A model generated the notes under the pieces. It searched no databases, was not told where the DNA came from, and was given only the letters and a program-made list of their open reading frames with translations. DNA of 64,000 bases from CAYYTU01 sp964474655 (GTDB lineage Bacteria; Chloroflexota; Anaerolineae; B4-G1): positions 1 through 64,000 of the forward strand of contig CAYYTU010000011.1 in NCBI GenBank assembly GCA_964474655.1, written 5' to 3'. Within the stretch, counting starts at the first letter, position 1. Every line of letters starts with the position of its first letter. A program made the translations under genes and the position numbers. Shown here piece by piece: positions 33,862 to 41,117 of this stretch.

Positions 33862-34713
33862 TTATTTCAGAGTCTCGTTCATGCTGCCGCTGCGAAAGCC
33901 GCTCAGGTCGAGTGTCACGTAGCGGTAGCCCAGGGATTGCAGCGCGGCGACGATCTCGTCGCGCACGTCCGGCTGCGCCAGATGCACGATGGTCTGCTCG
34001 GGCACTTCGATGCGGGCGCTTGGGAAGTGATCGCGCACGCGCAGCTGTCGCAGCGAGAACCGTTCGCGCAGCGTAGCCTCGGCGGTTTCGACGCGGCTGA
34101 GGGTCTCGGCGGTCAGGGGAGTCTCGTAGGGCACGCGAGAGGCGAGGCAGGCCATCGCTGGCAGGTCCCACGTGGGCAGCTCCAGCTGGCGGGAAAGCGT
34201 CCGCACATCGGCTTTGGTGAAGCCAGCCTCCAACAACGGGGCCCGGGCGCCCAGATCCTCGGCAGCGCGCATACCGGGGCGGTAATCGCCAGTGTCGTCG
34301 CGGTTGGCGCCGTGGACAAGGATTTTCACCCCCTCGGATGTAGCGATCGCCTGTAGCTGCTCGAACAACGCTCGCTTGCAATGGTAACAGCGGTCCGGGC
34401 GGTTGGCGACGATGTCTGGCTGGCTCAAGGCATCGAAGGAAACGACCCGATGCGCCACACCCAGCCGATCGGCCAGCGCCTTCGCGCGTTCTATCTCCGC
34501 CTGCGGTGTCAACGCCGACTGCGCCGTCAGGGCCAGCACGCGCTCGACGCCGAGTTCCTGCCAGGAGAAGGCAAGGAGAAGCGTGCTATCCACGCCTCCG
34601 GAGAAAGCGACGCCTACGCTTTTCAGCGAGGCCAGGATTTGGCGCAGATTGGTCACTTTCTGCTCGATCGTTTTCTGTTCAGTCGCTTTTCGCTCGAAAG
34701 TGGAATAGTTCAT
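33862..34713 (-). CDS. larE: LarE, sulfur insertase for the nickel-pincer cofactor
   Basis: 283-residue PP-loop protein with VAFSGGVDSTLLLAF. It has a CxxC (RCYHCK, about residue 110) and a third Cys in MACLASRVPYETPL. Lactobacillus LarE has only the last Cys and sacrifices its sulfur; three-Cys LarE proteins are reported to hold a [4Fe-4S] cluster that carries the transferred sulfide. This protein should be of the cluster type. ATG 34713 is favoured: a TATGAT box ends seven bases upstream, so the mRNA is probably leaderless. It heads larE-larB-larC; larA is not in the window. Confidence 0.92.
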   Translation of the reverse strand: MNYSTFERKATEQKTIEQKVTNLRQILASLKSVGVAFSGGVDSTLLLAFSWQELGVERVLALTAQSALTPQAEIERAKALADRLGVAHRVVSFDALSQPDIVANRPDRCYHCKRALFEQLQAIATSEGVKILVHGANRDDTGDYRPGMRAAEDLGARAPLLEAGFTKADVRTLSRQLELPTWDLPAMACLASRVPYETPLTAETLSRVETAEATLRERFSLRQLRVRDHFPSARIEVPEQTIVHLAQPDVRDEIVAALQSLGYRYVTLDLSGFRSGSMNETLK

Positions 34714-34720
34714 GGAGAAG

Positions 34721-34726
34721 ATCATA
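34721..34726 (-). promoter_or_regulatory. Extended -10 box of larEBC
   Basis: Minus-strand TGG-TATGAT with the hexamer at 34721-34726. It lies between the rnj terminator and the larE ATG. Seven bases separate it from the ATG, predicting transcription from or next to the A of the start codon. Confidence 0.5.
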
Positions 34727-34728
34727 CC

Positions 34729-34771
34729 AAAAGAGCAAAGCCCCGGGTGTGAACCCAAAGGGCTTCGCTCT
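34729..34771 (-). terminator. Intrinsic terminator after rnj
   Basis: On the minus strand AGAGCGAAGCCC pairs with GGGCTTTGCTCT around a 15-base loop, followed by TTTT. It separates the RNase J gene from larE on the same strand. Confidence 0.75.
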
Positions 34772-34803
34772 GGTAGATTCAATTGTTGGCACTCACGGCC
34801 ACG

Positions 34804-36450
34804 CTAGACCTCCATCACAGCCGCCGTCACCACCGGATCGCGCTGCGTTTCGCGGTAAAGGAATTGAGAGAGCGCATCTTCGATCTTCTTCTCGACGTCC
34901 TCCGGCCTGGTGCCCCCCTCGACCGAGGCCGCCGAACGCACAACGTCCTGAGCGCGTTTGAGCAGATCCTCCGATGCTGGCTTGAAGACAAAGCCGCGGG
35001 TGACGATCCGCGGATGGCCGATGGCTTTGCCCTGCCGGCGCTCATAACGCACGACGGCGGTCACGAAGCCGCTTTCGCCCAGGGCATCGCGCTGCCGCAT
35101 CACCTGCGGCCCGATCTCGCCCACGAGGGAGCCATCCACGAAGATGTAGCCGCCGGGCACGCGTTCTCCAACTTTCATCTGGCCGTCCTCGAAGTCCAGG
35201 ATGTAGCCATTTTCGATCACGGCGACATTTTCATCCGGGATACCCAGCGCTCGTGCGATCTTGCCGTGCTGTTTGAGGTGTCGCAGCTCCCCGTGGATGG
35301 GGATGAAGTAGCGCGGGTTGAGCATATTGATCAGCATCTTCTGCTCTTCCTGGCCGGCGTGACCTGAGACGTGAACCTGGGCAATGGGGTCGTAGTAAAC
35401 GTCGGCGCCTCTTTGGAAGAGGCGGTTGATGACGTTGTGAATCATCTCCTCGTTGCCTGGAATGGTATGCGAGGAGAGCACCACGGTATCGCCTTCCTTG
35501 ATATTGAGCGAGTAGTGGCGCCCAGTCGCCAGGCGGTTCAAGACGGCCATCGGCTCGCCCTGCGCCCCGGTTGCCATAATGACCACTTCGCGGGGCGGGA
35601 CGTTATCGACCTCGTGAAGTGGGAGCATCATCTCCTCGGGGATGTCGAGGTAGCCCAGCCGTCGGGCCATCTTCGTGTTTTCTACCATGCTACGGCCAGC
35701 GACGGCAATCTTGCGGTTGTGCTCCGCCGCCACGTCGACCACCTGCTGGACGCGAGAGATCAAGGAAGCGAATGTGGCGATGATCAGCCGCCCCGGGGCC
35801 TCGCGCATAATCTGATGGAAGGCACCGTTAAGCACAGCCTCCGAAGGCGTCTTGCCAGGCTGATCGGCGTTGGTGCTATCGGATAACAGCGCCAGCACGC
35901 CACGCCCGCTGAACTCAGCCAGCTTGGCGTAATCAGTGGGCCAGCCATCCACTGGCGTATGATCGAACTTGAAGTCACCACTATGAACAATCAGGCCAGC
36001 CGGGGTTGTTATCCCCAGGCCGACTGTGTCGGGAATAGAATGGCAGACGTGGTAGGGCTCGACGGTGAAGGGCCCAATATCTATCTCGTCGCCAGGTTCA
36101 ATAGTGTGCAATGTGGACTGGCCCAGCATGTGCTTCTGTTCCAGGTTGACCTCAATCAGACCTCGGGTCAGCTTGGTGGCATAGACCGGCACGTTGAACG
36201 CCTCCAGGAAGTGCGACAGAGCGCCGATGTGGTCCATATGCCCGTGGGTGATGATCACCGCACGGACCAGATCTTGTTTATCTTGCAAATAGTTCCAATC
36301 GGGGATGATGTAGTCGATTCCCAACATCCGCGATTCGGGGAACATCATGCCAGCATCGATGATGAGTATATTGCGACCATACTCGATACTCATCATATTC
36401 TTGCCGACTTCCCCCAGGCCGCCCAGGGGAACAATTCGTAAATTAGCCAT
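34804..36450 (-). CDS. rnj: Ribonuclease J
   Basis: 548-residue beta-CASP metallo-beta-lactamase nuclease. Motifs are LGGLGEVGKNM, the zinc site THGHMDHIGAL, HSGDFKFDHTP, SDSTNADQPG, beta-CASP motifs including GRSM and TGAQGEPM, then HVSGHAGQEEQK and PIHGE. The C-terminal domain is complete. RNase J has both 5'-3' exonuclease and endonuclease activity and drives mRNA decay and rRNA maturation. TAGGAG lies upstream of ATG 36450. The leader contains a short ORF spanning a strong terminator, so expression may be set by attenuation. Confidence 0.96.
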   Translation of the reverse strand: MANLRIVPLGGLGEVGKNMMSIEYGRNILIIDAGMMFPESRMLGIDYIIPDWNYLQDKQDLVRAVIITHGHMDHIGALSHFLEAFNVPVYATKLTRGLIEVNLEQKHMLGQSTLHTIEPGDEIDIGPFTVEPYHVCHSIPDTVGLGITTPAGLIVHSGDFKFDHTPVDGWPTDYAKLAEFSGRGVLALLSDSTNADQPGKTPSEAVLNGAFHQIMREAPGRLIIATFASLISRVQQVVDVAAEHNRKIAVAGRSMVENTKMARRLGYLDIPEEMMLPLHEVDNVPPREVVIMATGAQGEPMAVLNRLATGRHYSLNIKEGDTVVLSSHTIPGNEEMIHNVINRLFQRGADVYYDPIAQVHVSGHAGQEEQKMLINMLNPRYFIPIHGELRHLKQHGKIARALGIPDENVAVIENGYILDFEDGQMKVGERVPGGYIFVDGSLVGEIGPQVMRQRDALGESGFVTAVVRYERRQGKAIGHPRIVTRGFVFKPASEDLLKRAQDVVRSAASVEGGTRPEDVEKKIEDALSQFLYRETQRDPVVTAAVMEV

Positions 36451-36473
36451 AATAGTCTCCTACTTCTCAATGG

Positions 36474-36569
36474 TTAGCGCATTGCCATAAAAAAAGCACC
36501 TACCGGCCCTGCGCCTTCGGCTCGGTGGTGCTTATCATCCGTTCCAACGACGTTTACGTCCAATTGCAT
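36474..36569 (-). CDS. Putative 31-residue leader peptide of rnj
   Basis: Short ORF from ATG 36569 to TAA 36474. The ATG lies seven bases after the promoter's -10 box, so it would be read from the very 5' end of the mRNA without a ribosome binding site. The ORF runs through the whole terminator hairpin (36489-36533) and ends 23 bases before the RNase J start. Its peptide begins MQLDVNVVGTDDKHH, with two adjacent His codons. Translation across the hairpin would be expected to prevent its folding. Existence as a translated ORF is inferred from position only. Confidence 0.4.
   Translation of the reverse strand: MQLDVNVVGTDDKHHRAEGAGPVGAFFMAMR
36489..36533 (-). terminator. Intrinsic terminator/attenuator in the rnj leader
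   Basis: Minus-strand stem AAGCACC-ACCG-GCC with GGC-CGGT-GGTGCTT, one bulged base on each side, and a run of seven T (36489-36495). It begins about 37 bases after the predicted rnj transcription start. It could also end read-through from the upstream membrane-protein operon. Confidence 0.85.
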
Positions 36570-36576
36570 CAAGTGA

Positions 36577-36605
36577 ATAGTAACATAGGCTAAGGGTAGT
36601 GTCAA
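36577..36605 (-). promoter_or_regulatory. Promoter of rnj
   Basis: Minus-strand TTGACA (36600-36605), 17-bp spacer, TACTAT (36577-36582). Confidence 0.75.
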
Positions 36606-36753
36606 GCACATTTGAGAACCAGCCAGGACTTTATCATCTTCGAACCAGAGGTGCAACACACTTACGAGGACGTTAGGCGAGAAGCTGACGCTTTCTGGTT
36701 TTTGGCGCTTCTCGCCCGCTGATTTCAAGGCGAAAATACGTTACACCTGGAAA
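36600..36753 (-). repeat. Intergenic repeat, copy A (upstream of rnj)
   Basis: About 150 bp that align, read on the minus strand, with 57089-57236 on the plus strand. A 26-bp perfect match lies at 36630-36655 versus 57182-57207, and similarity runs up to the TTGACA of each downstream promoter. It accounts for most of the 330-bp gap between rnj and the next gene. No ORF is convincing inside it. Confidence 0.75.
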
Positions 36754-36780
36754 GTACCCCTTTAGGGAATCAACACGATC

Positions 36781-37980
36781 TCACGGCGTTTCCGTTACCG
36801 CTCTACTCGCCAGGGCCTGTAGCCCTTCAATAGCTTCCGTCCCGTCGGGATTGACCGCCAGCGCCTCGCTGAAGGCAATCTTGGCCTCTTCCAACTTCTT
36901 CTGGGCAACCAGGCTGTAGCCGTAATTGACCCGGGCGGCATAGAGTTTCTCAGTGACGGCATCGTAGCGGGGGGCGATAGCCTGAATCTCCTCAAGCAGC
37001 TTAATTGCCTCGTTCCAATCTTGCTCCTCCCAGGCCGTATCCAGCCGCTTCATCAGCTGCTCCAGATGAGAAGGGGTTGGCGTAGGCGAAGCGCCGATGC
37101 GCTCAAGGGCGGCCCGCGCCTCCTCTCCCTCCGGCTTGAGGCCCAACGCAAGATCGAACTGAGTCCTCGCCTCGGACGTTTCTCCCTGCTCCAGCTGCTG
37201 ATGCCCGTAGTTGACGTAAGCCTGGTAAAGCGTTTCACGCCACTCTCGATCTTCGGGGGCCAAATCCGCCAGCTGGAAGATGAGGTCAATTGCTTCTTCC
37301 CAATCTCCTCTGGCCCAGGCAGAATCCAGGGCGTTATTCAGCTCTTCCAAGACCGCTGGCGTACCTTCCGGCGTTGGGACCGGCGTCGGGCGGACGACCA
37401 CACCGGAGGAGTAAGGAGAGGTATAGAGATCGACCTGCATCGTCAGGGCGTGGTGATCCCGCTCCCCCACGATAGCCAGGTTGTGCACGACGAAGCTCGG
37501 CGCCGAGGCCTCGCTGATGCTGGCGACGAAGTCGATCAGAGCGGCGATAGAGCCCACCGCTTTGAGCCGAAACGATTGGATGTCGTAGACCTCGCTGGGC
37601 TCCTCCAAAGGAGCGGCTTCGCTTTCCAAGTTGACAATCGTTACTTCATTCGCGCTGGCATATTGATACAATCGATTCAATACCTCGGTCACTTCATCTT
37701 CGCTGAAGAATAACCGGGGCGATTCATCCAGCATAGCCTGGAACTTTTCCAAATCCTCTCGCAACTCCTCTTCCGTCGGTTCATTCTCCCGGTCGACGAT
37801 CCGACGCCGGGCCGTGGTCAAATCGTTGGCCCGCCTGCGACGATTGCGCGCCTCCGGCAAGACGAAAAAGGCGCTGAAGAAAAACCCCAGCAGGAGAGCG
37901 CCGGCGATGGTCACCCCAGCCCACCAGCTGTAGCGCCGGTACAATCTGGCATACCGATGAAGAGACGGTCGAGCGGTCAT
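36781..37980 (-). CDS. PilO-like membrane protein with duplicated TPR modules
   Basis: 399 residues. One membrane segment (about 18-41) follows a short cytoplasmic tail. A coiled-coil and a small alpha/beta domain (about 85-200) resemble PilO/GspM: an FxLKAVGS... central strand and a LYTSPY end. The C-terminal half is a tandem duplication of a TPR unit of about 75 residues (starts LDSAWARGDWEEAI and LDTAWEEQDWNEAI), joined by Thr/Pro linkers. PilO scaffolds type IV pili in the periplasm; no pilus genes are nearby, so the call is structural only. Its ATG overlaps the stop of the upstream PilN-like gene, showing co-translation. Confidence 0.6.
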   Translation of the reverse strand: MTARPSLHRYARLYRRYSWWAGVTIAGALLLGFFFSAFFVLPEARNRRRRANDLTTARRRIVDRENEPTEEELREDLEKFQAMLDESPRLFFSEDEVTEVLNRLYQYASANEVTIVNLESEAAPLEEPSEVYDIQSFRLKAVGSIAALIDFVASISEASAPSFVVHNLAIVGERDHHALTMQVDLYTSPYSSGVVVRPTPVPTPEGTPAVLEELNNALDSAWARGDWEEAIDLIFQLADLAPEDREWRETLYQAYVNYGHQQLEQGETSEARTQFDLALGLKPEGEEARAALERIGASPTPTPSHLEQLMKRLDTAWEEQDWNEAIKLLEEIQAIAPRYDAVTEKLYAARVNYGYSLVAQKKLEEAKIAFSEALAVNPDGTEAIEGLQALASRAVTETP

Positions 37981-39278
37981 TGCGCTCCTTGTGCCAGCTC
38001 TACCACGATCACGAACCTGATCGCCTGGGCAGCCGGAGCCGATCTAAGCTCCCCCGCCAGGGAGTCGTCAGGGCCTAATAACCGGACAGCAAGCCCAGGC
38101 AACCGGGACGTGCCAGTTGATTCCGAGGTAGGAGTGACGGTAAGCGTGGAAGTGGGAGTAAGTGTAGGGATAAGTGTGGACGTGGGCGTGGACGTGGGCG
38201 CCGTCGCGGTCGGCGTCGGTGTATCTGTCGCTGGCGATGGCGTGCTCGTCGGGGGTTCCGGCGTCAACGTCGGCGTTGGCGTGGATGAAGGTGTCGGCGT
38301 CTCTGTAGGCGTGGGCGTGATTGTGGGCACGAACTCCTCTATCACGACGCTATACTCCTTCTCCGGCCCATAATGCCGGTGGTTGGTGATCTGGATACGA
38401 ACGTCCGTCTCTTTACCTTCAGGGGCCTGAAAAGTCACCTCAGAACCAAGCTCGCCGGGCTCGCGATCGTCGTTGGTATAAGTCTCATCATCCACGATCA
38501 CGGTGAGAAATGTATCCACACCCAGCGCCAAGTCAAAGGTAGAGACGCGATAGTAACGTCCCGCCTTGGCCAGGAAAGTGAGCTGATCCACGTCGTGGAT
38601 GGGGTAGAAGTTATGGGTCTGGACCTGATTCAAGAAGATGGGCTGGGGCTCGAAGTCGTCAACCTCGTATGGATCGCTGGGATCGGGGGTAGGAGTAGGC
38701 GTGATAGTGGGCGTACCGGTTTCCGTCGGTTCCAGCGGCTCCATCGGCGTGGAAGATGGGGTCACAAACGGCGTCGCGACCGCCTTCAGGGACTGGACGG
38801 TGACCTCGGCGAAAAGGGCGTTCTCCTCAAGGCGGTTGCTGTAGGCGATGACGACTGTATCGTCGACGGCGTGCCCTTCCAGAATGATACGCCCCTCAAC
38901 TTGTCGCACGCTATCAAGCGTGAGCTGGATGGGGTTGTAGCGCTCAATGGCGTCCATCACCGCCGGCCAGTCGACGTTTTGATCTTCCAGCTCCGAGGAA
39001 GCACCTTTGACCAGAGCGATCGCACGCTGCACTTGCGTCAGCTCTTGTTTGAGCGCCTGCTTCTCTGGATCTGGCGTGCCCATAGCAGTCAAAGTCCGCT
39101 GGACGATCTGGTAGTCGGCATCCAGCCGGTCTGCATCGTGCTCTATGCCGAGGTAGACGAGGTAAAGAGGAATAAGCGAGAATGCGAGAAGCAACGCCGC
39201 TGCCCAGAGGACAGTCGCACGGCGACGCAGCTGCCGCCTTGAAGGGCTATCGTGACGGAGCGATCTTCGAGTGGTCAT
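37977..39278 (-). CDS. PilN-like membrane protein with PPC domain and Thr/Pro linkers
   Basis: 433 residues. Basic N-terminus, membrane segment at about 21-45, then a coiled-coil and a small domain (to about 165) in the style of PilN (Fimbrial assembly family: IERYNPIQLTLDSV and GRIILEGHAVDDTVV). A PPC-type beta domain (about 205-310) begins DPYEVDDFEPQ and has DVDQLTFLAKAG. It is followed by about 75 residues of TPTP/TSTP linker and a short hydrophobic tail. The fusion suggests an envelope or surface-attachment role; a pilus function is not demonstrated. No strong ribosome binding site is seen. Confidence 0.55.
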   Translation of the reverse strand: MTTRRSLRHDSPSRRQLRRRATVLWAAALLLAFSLIPLYLVYLGIEHDADRLDADYQIVQRTLTAMGTPDPEKQALKQELTQVQRAIALVKGASSELEDQNVDWPAVMDAIERYNPIQLTLDSVRQVEGRIILEGHAVDDTVVIAYSNRLEENALFAEVTVQSLKAVATPFVTPSSTPMEPLEPTETGTPTITPTPTPDPSDPYEVDDFEPQPIFLNQVQTHNFYPIHDVDQLTFLAKAGRYYRVSTFDLALGVDTFLTVIVDDETYTNDDREPGELGSEVTFQAPEGKETDVRIQITNHRHYGPEKEYSVVIEEFVPTITPTPTETPTPSSTPTPTLTPEPPTSTPSPATDTPTPTATAPTSTPTSTLIPTLTPTSTLTVTPTSESTGTSRLPGLAVRLLGPDDSLAGELRSAPAAQAIRFVIVVELAQGAQ

Positions 39279-39413
39279 GGTCGATTGACCATACGCTAAA
39301 AGAGATATCCCCTCCTGGTGCCCGCGGCGCGACCAGGGAGAGATACATACCGATGGCCGAGACAGTAACGCCAGATAAACTGAGCGCTACCGGTAAACGC
39401 GCAACGTAATCTT

Positions 39414-39442
39414 ATAGTATCACATCTAGCCGCCGATGGCAA
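39414..39442 (-). promoter_or_regulatory. Promoter of the PilN/PilO-like pair
   Basis: Minus-strand TTGCCA (39437-39442), 17-bp spacer, TACTAT (39414-39419) with extended TGA. It predicts a leader of about 130 nt. Confidence 0.6.
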
Positions 39443-39484
39443 GCCTTTTGGCACCTTTGCCCCATGCTTCCACACCCAAGTCGC

Positions 39485-40864
39485 CTAGTGCAGCGGCTCG
39501 AAGCGGGCCGTGAAGTGGCGCAACAGCTCCGGCGCGTAGGTAAAGCGCAACCCACCGATCTCGTCGCGGCGTTCGTACAGCCTGGCACACGTCCGCACCA
39601 CATAATCCAGATGCGTCTGGGTGTAGACCCGCCGTGGGATTGCCAACCGCACCAGCTCCAGCTCAGGGTAGACCACTGTACCCGTCGCCGGATCCTCGTG
39701 GGCGAACATCACGCTACCGATTTCCACCCCGCGGATGCCATCTTCCCGGTAAAGCTCACAGACCAGCGTCTGACCGGGCAACTCGCTCTGCGGGATGTGC
39801 GGTAGGAAACGCCGCGCGTCCAGGTAGACCGCGTGGCCGCCGGGCGGTTCCAGGATGGGAACCCCTTCCTCTCGCAGGGAATCGGCCAGATACCGGGTGT
39901 GAGCAAGGCGGTAGGAAAGGTAGTCCTCGTCGAGACCCTCCCAAAGCCCGCGGGCGATGGCTTCGAGGTCGCGCCCGGCCAGCCCGCCGTAGGTGGGGAA
40001 CCCTTCACGGATGATCAGCTCCTGACGCACGTGTTCGAACAGATCGGCGTCGTTCATGGCCAGGAACCCGCCGATGTTGACCAGCGCGTCCTTCTTGGCC
40101 GACATGGTGCAGCCGTCGGCATAGGAGAACATCTCTTGCGCGATCTCCAGCACCGGCGTCCCGGCGTAGTCAGGATCGCGCAGCTTGATGAAGTAGGCAT
40201 TCTCGGCGTAACGACAGGCGTCCAGGAAGAGGGGAATGCCGTGCCGATGGAGTATCTCGCCGGTAGCACGGATATTCGCCATCGAGACTGGCTGCCCGCC
40301 GCCGGAGTTGTTCGTCACCGTCAGCATGCCCAGCGGGATGTTCTCCGACCCGGTCTCCTCGATAAACGCCTCCAGGCGCTCCAGATCGATGTCGCCCTTG
40401 AAGGGAGCGTGCGTGACGGGGTCGAGCCCCTCCTCGGCCACCAGATCGACCGGGGCGCCGTCCCGCGCGAGGATGTTAGCCCGGGTGGTATCGAAGTGCA
40501 TATTGCTCGGCACCGACTGGCCCGGTTCGATGGTGCAAGCGAAGAGCACGTTCTCGGCAGCCCGTCCCTGGTGGGTAGGAACGAAATGCTGGAAGCCCGT
40601 GATCGCCTCGATCGCCTCCTCCAGGTTGAAGAAGTTACGACAGCCGGCATAGCTTTCGTCGCCCTCCATCATACCGGCCCACTGCCTATCGGACATCGCC
40701 GCGGTGCCGGAATCGGTCAACAGATCAATATAGACGTCCTGGGCTTTTATAGCGAATAGATTGTAGCCGGCCTCCTCCAGGATACTCTCGCGCTCAGCGC
40801 GGGTCGTTTGACGGATCGGCTCGACGACTTTGATCTTGAATGGTTCGACGGGGAACTCTGCCAT
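39485..40864 (-). CDS. tnaA: Tryptophanase
   Basis: 459-residue PLP-dependent beta-eliminating lyase. YIDLLTDSGT, PTHQGRAAEN, NNSGGGQPVSMAN and the PLP lysine in CTMSAKKDALV are present. Two positions separate tryptophanase from tyrosine phenol-lyase: the Asp in SNMHFDTTRA (Thr in the lyase) and the Ile in RGVEIGS (Arg in the lyase). Both are of the tryptophanase type. It would convert tryptophan to indole, pyruvate and ammonia. AAGGAGA lies 12 bases before the ATG. There is no tnaC-like leader with a Trp codon in the short leader and no adjacent permease. Confidence 0.88.
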   Translation of the reverse strand: MAEFPVEPFKIKVVEPIRQTTRAERESILEEAGYNLFAIKAQDVYIDLLTDSGTAAMSDRQWAGMMEGDESYAGCRNFFNLEEAIEAITGFQHFVPTHQGRAAENVLFACTIEPGQSVPSNMHFDTTRANILARDGAPVDLVAEEGLDPVTHAPFKGDIDLERLEAFIEETGSENIPLGMLTVTNNSGGGQPVSMANIRATGEILHRHGIPLFLDACRYAENAYFIKLRDPDYAGTPVLEIAQEMFSYADGCTMSAKKDALVNIGGFLAMNDADLFEHVRQELIIREGFPTYGGLAGRDLEAIARGLWEGLDEDYLSYRLAHTRYLADSLREEGVPILEPPGGHAVYLDARRFLPHIPQSELPGQTLVCELYREDGIRGVEIGSVMFAHEDPATGTVVYPELELVRLAIPRRVYTQTHLDYVVRTCARLYERRDEIGGLRFTYAPELLRHFTARFEPLH

Positions 40865-40918
40865 AGGTGTACAATTCTCCTTTTGGTGTCTCTCTGCTGC
40901 TGCTTGCCCGATGGGGAT

Positions 40919-40947
40919 AGTGTACTATCGTTTTCCGCAAAGGGCAA
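40919..40947 (-). promoter_or_regulatory. Promoter of tnaA
   Basis: Minus-strand TTGCCC (40942-40947), 17-bp spacer, TACACT (40919-40924). The -35 box directly abuts the -35 of the divergent EF-G-like promoter. Confidence 0.5.
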
Positions 40948-40976
40948 TTGACAGAGAGGCTTTTCTCGTTTAGAAT
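40948..40976 (+). promoter_or_regulatory. Promoter of the EF-G-like gene
   Basis: TTGACA (40948-40953), 17-bp spacer, TAGAAT (40971-40976). The leader would be about 135 nt and includes the inverted repeat at 41009-41092. Confidence 0.7.
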
Positions 40977-41008
40977 ATCCTACTATCATGTATCTCGGGA
41001 GATAGCAA

Positions 41009-41092
41009 GCGTAAAACGTGAAACGAAGACGTAAAACGTAATCCTCTCAATTATCTTGCCACGTTTTGCGCGTTTCGCATTACGTTTTACGC
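41009..41092. repeat. Inverted repeat in the EF-G-like leader
   Basis: GCGTAAAACGT (41009-41019) and ACGTTTTACGC (41082-41092) are perfect inverted arms. GTAAAACGT recurs directly at 41031-41039, and the inner arms also pair partly around GAAACG/CGTTTC. It forms a long imperfect hairpin in the 5' untranslated region. Confidence 0.7.
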
Positions 41093-41117
41093 ACTAGTAG
41101 AGGGAGTCACAATCTCG

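Noticed and set aside
33845..34381. N-terminal extension of the larB frame
   Set aside because: It lies inside larE in another frame and is Arg/Ala-rich. The ATG at 33844 has AAGGA upstream and gives a standard LarB.
36630..36655. Repeat core as insertion-sequence end
   Set aside because: No inverted partner, target duplication or transposase is nearby, and both copies stop at promoter -35 boxes.
38100..38330. Short tandem-like repeats (GTGGGCGTGG style)
   Set aside because: They encode the TPTP/TSTP linker of the PilN-like protein in frame. There are no regular spacers, so this is neither CRISPR nor a non-coding minisatellite.
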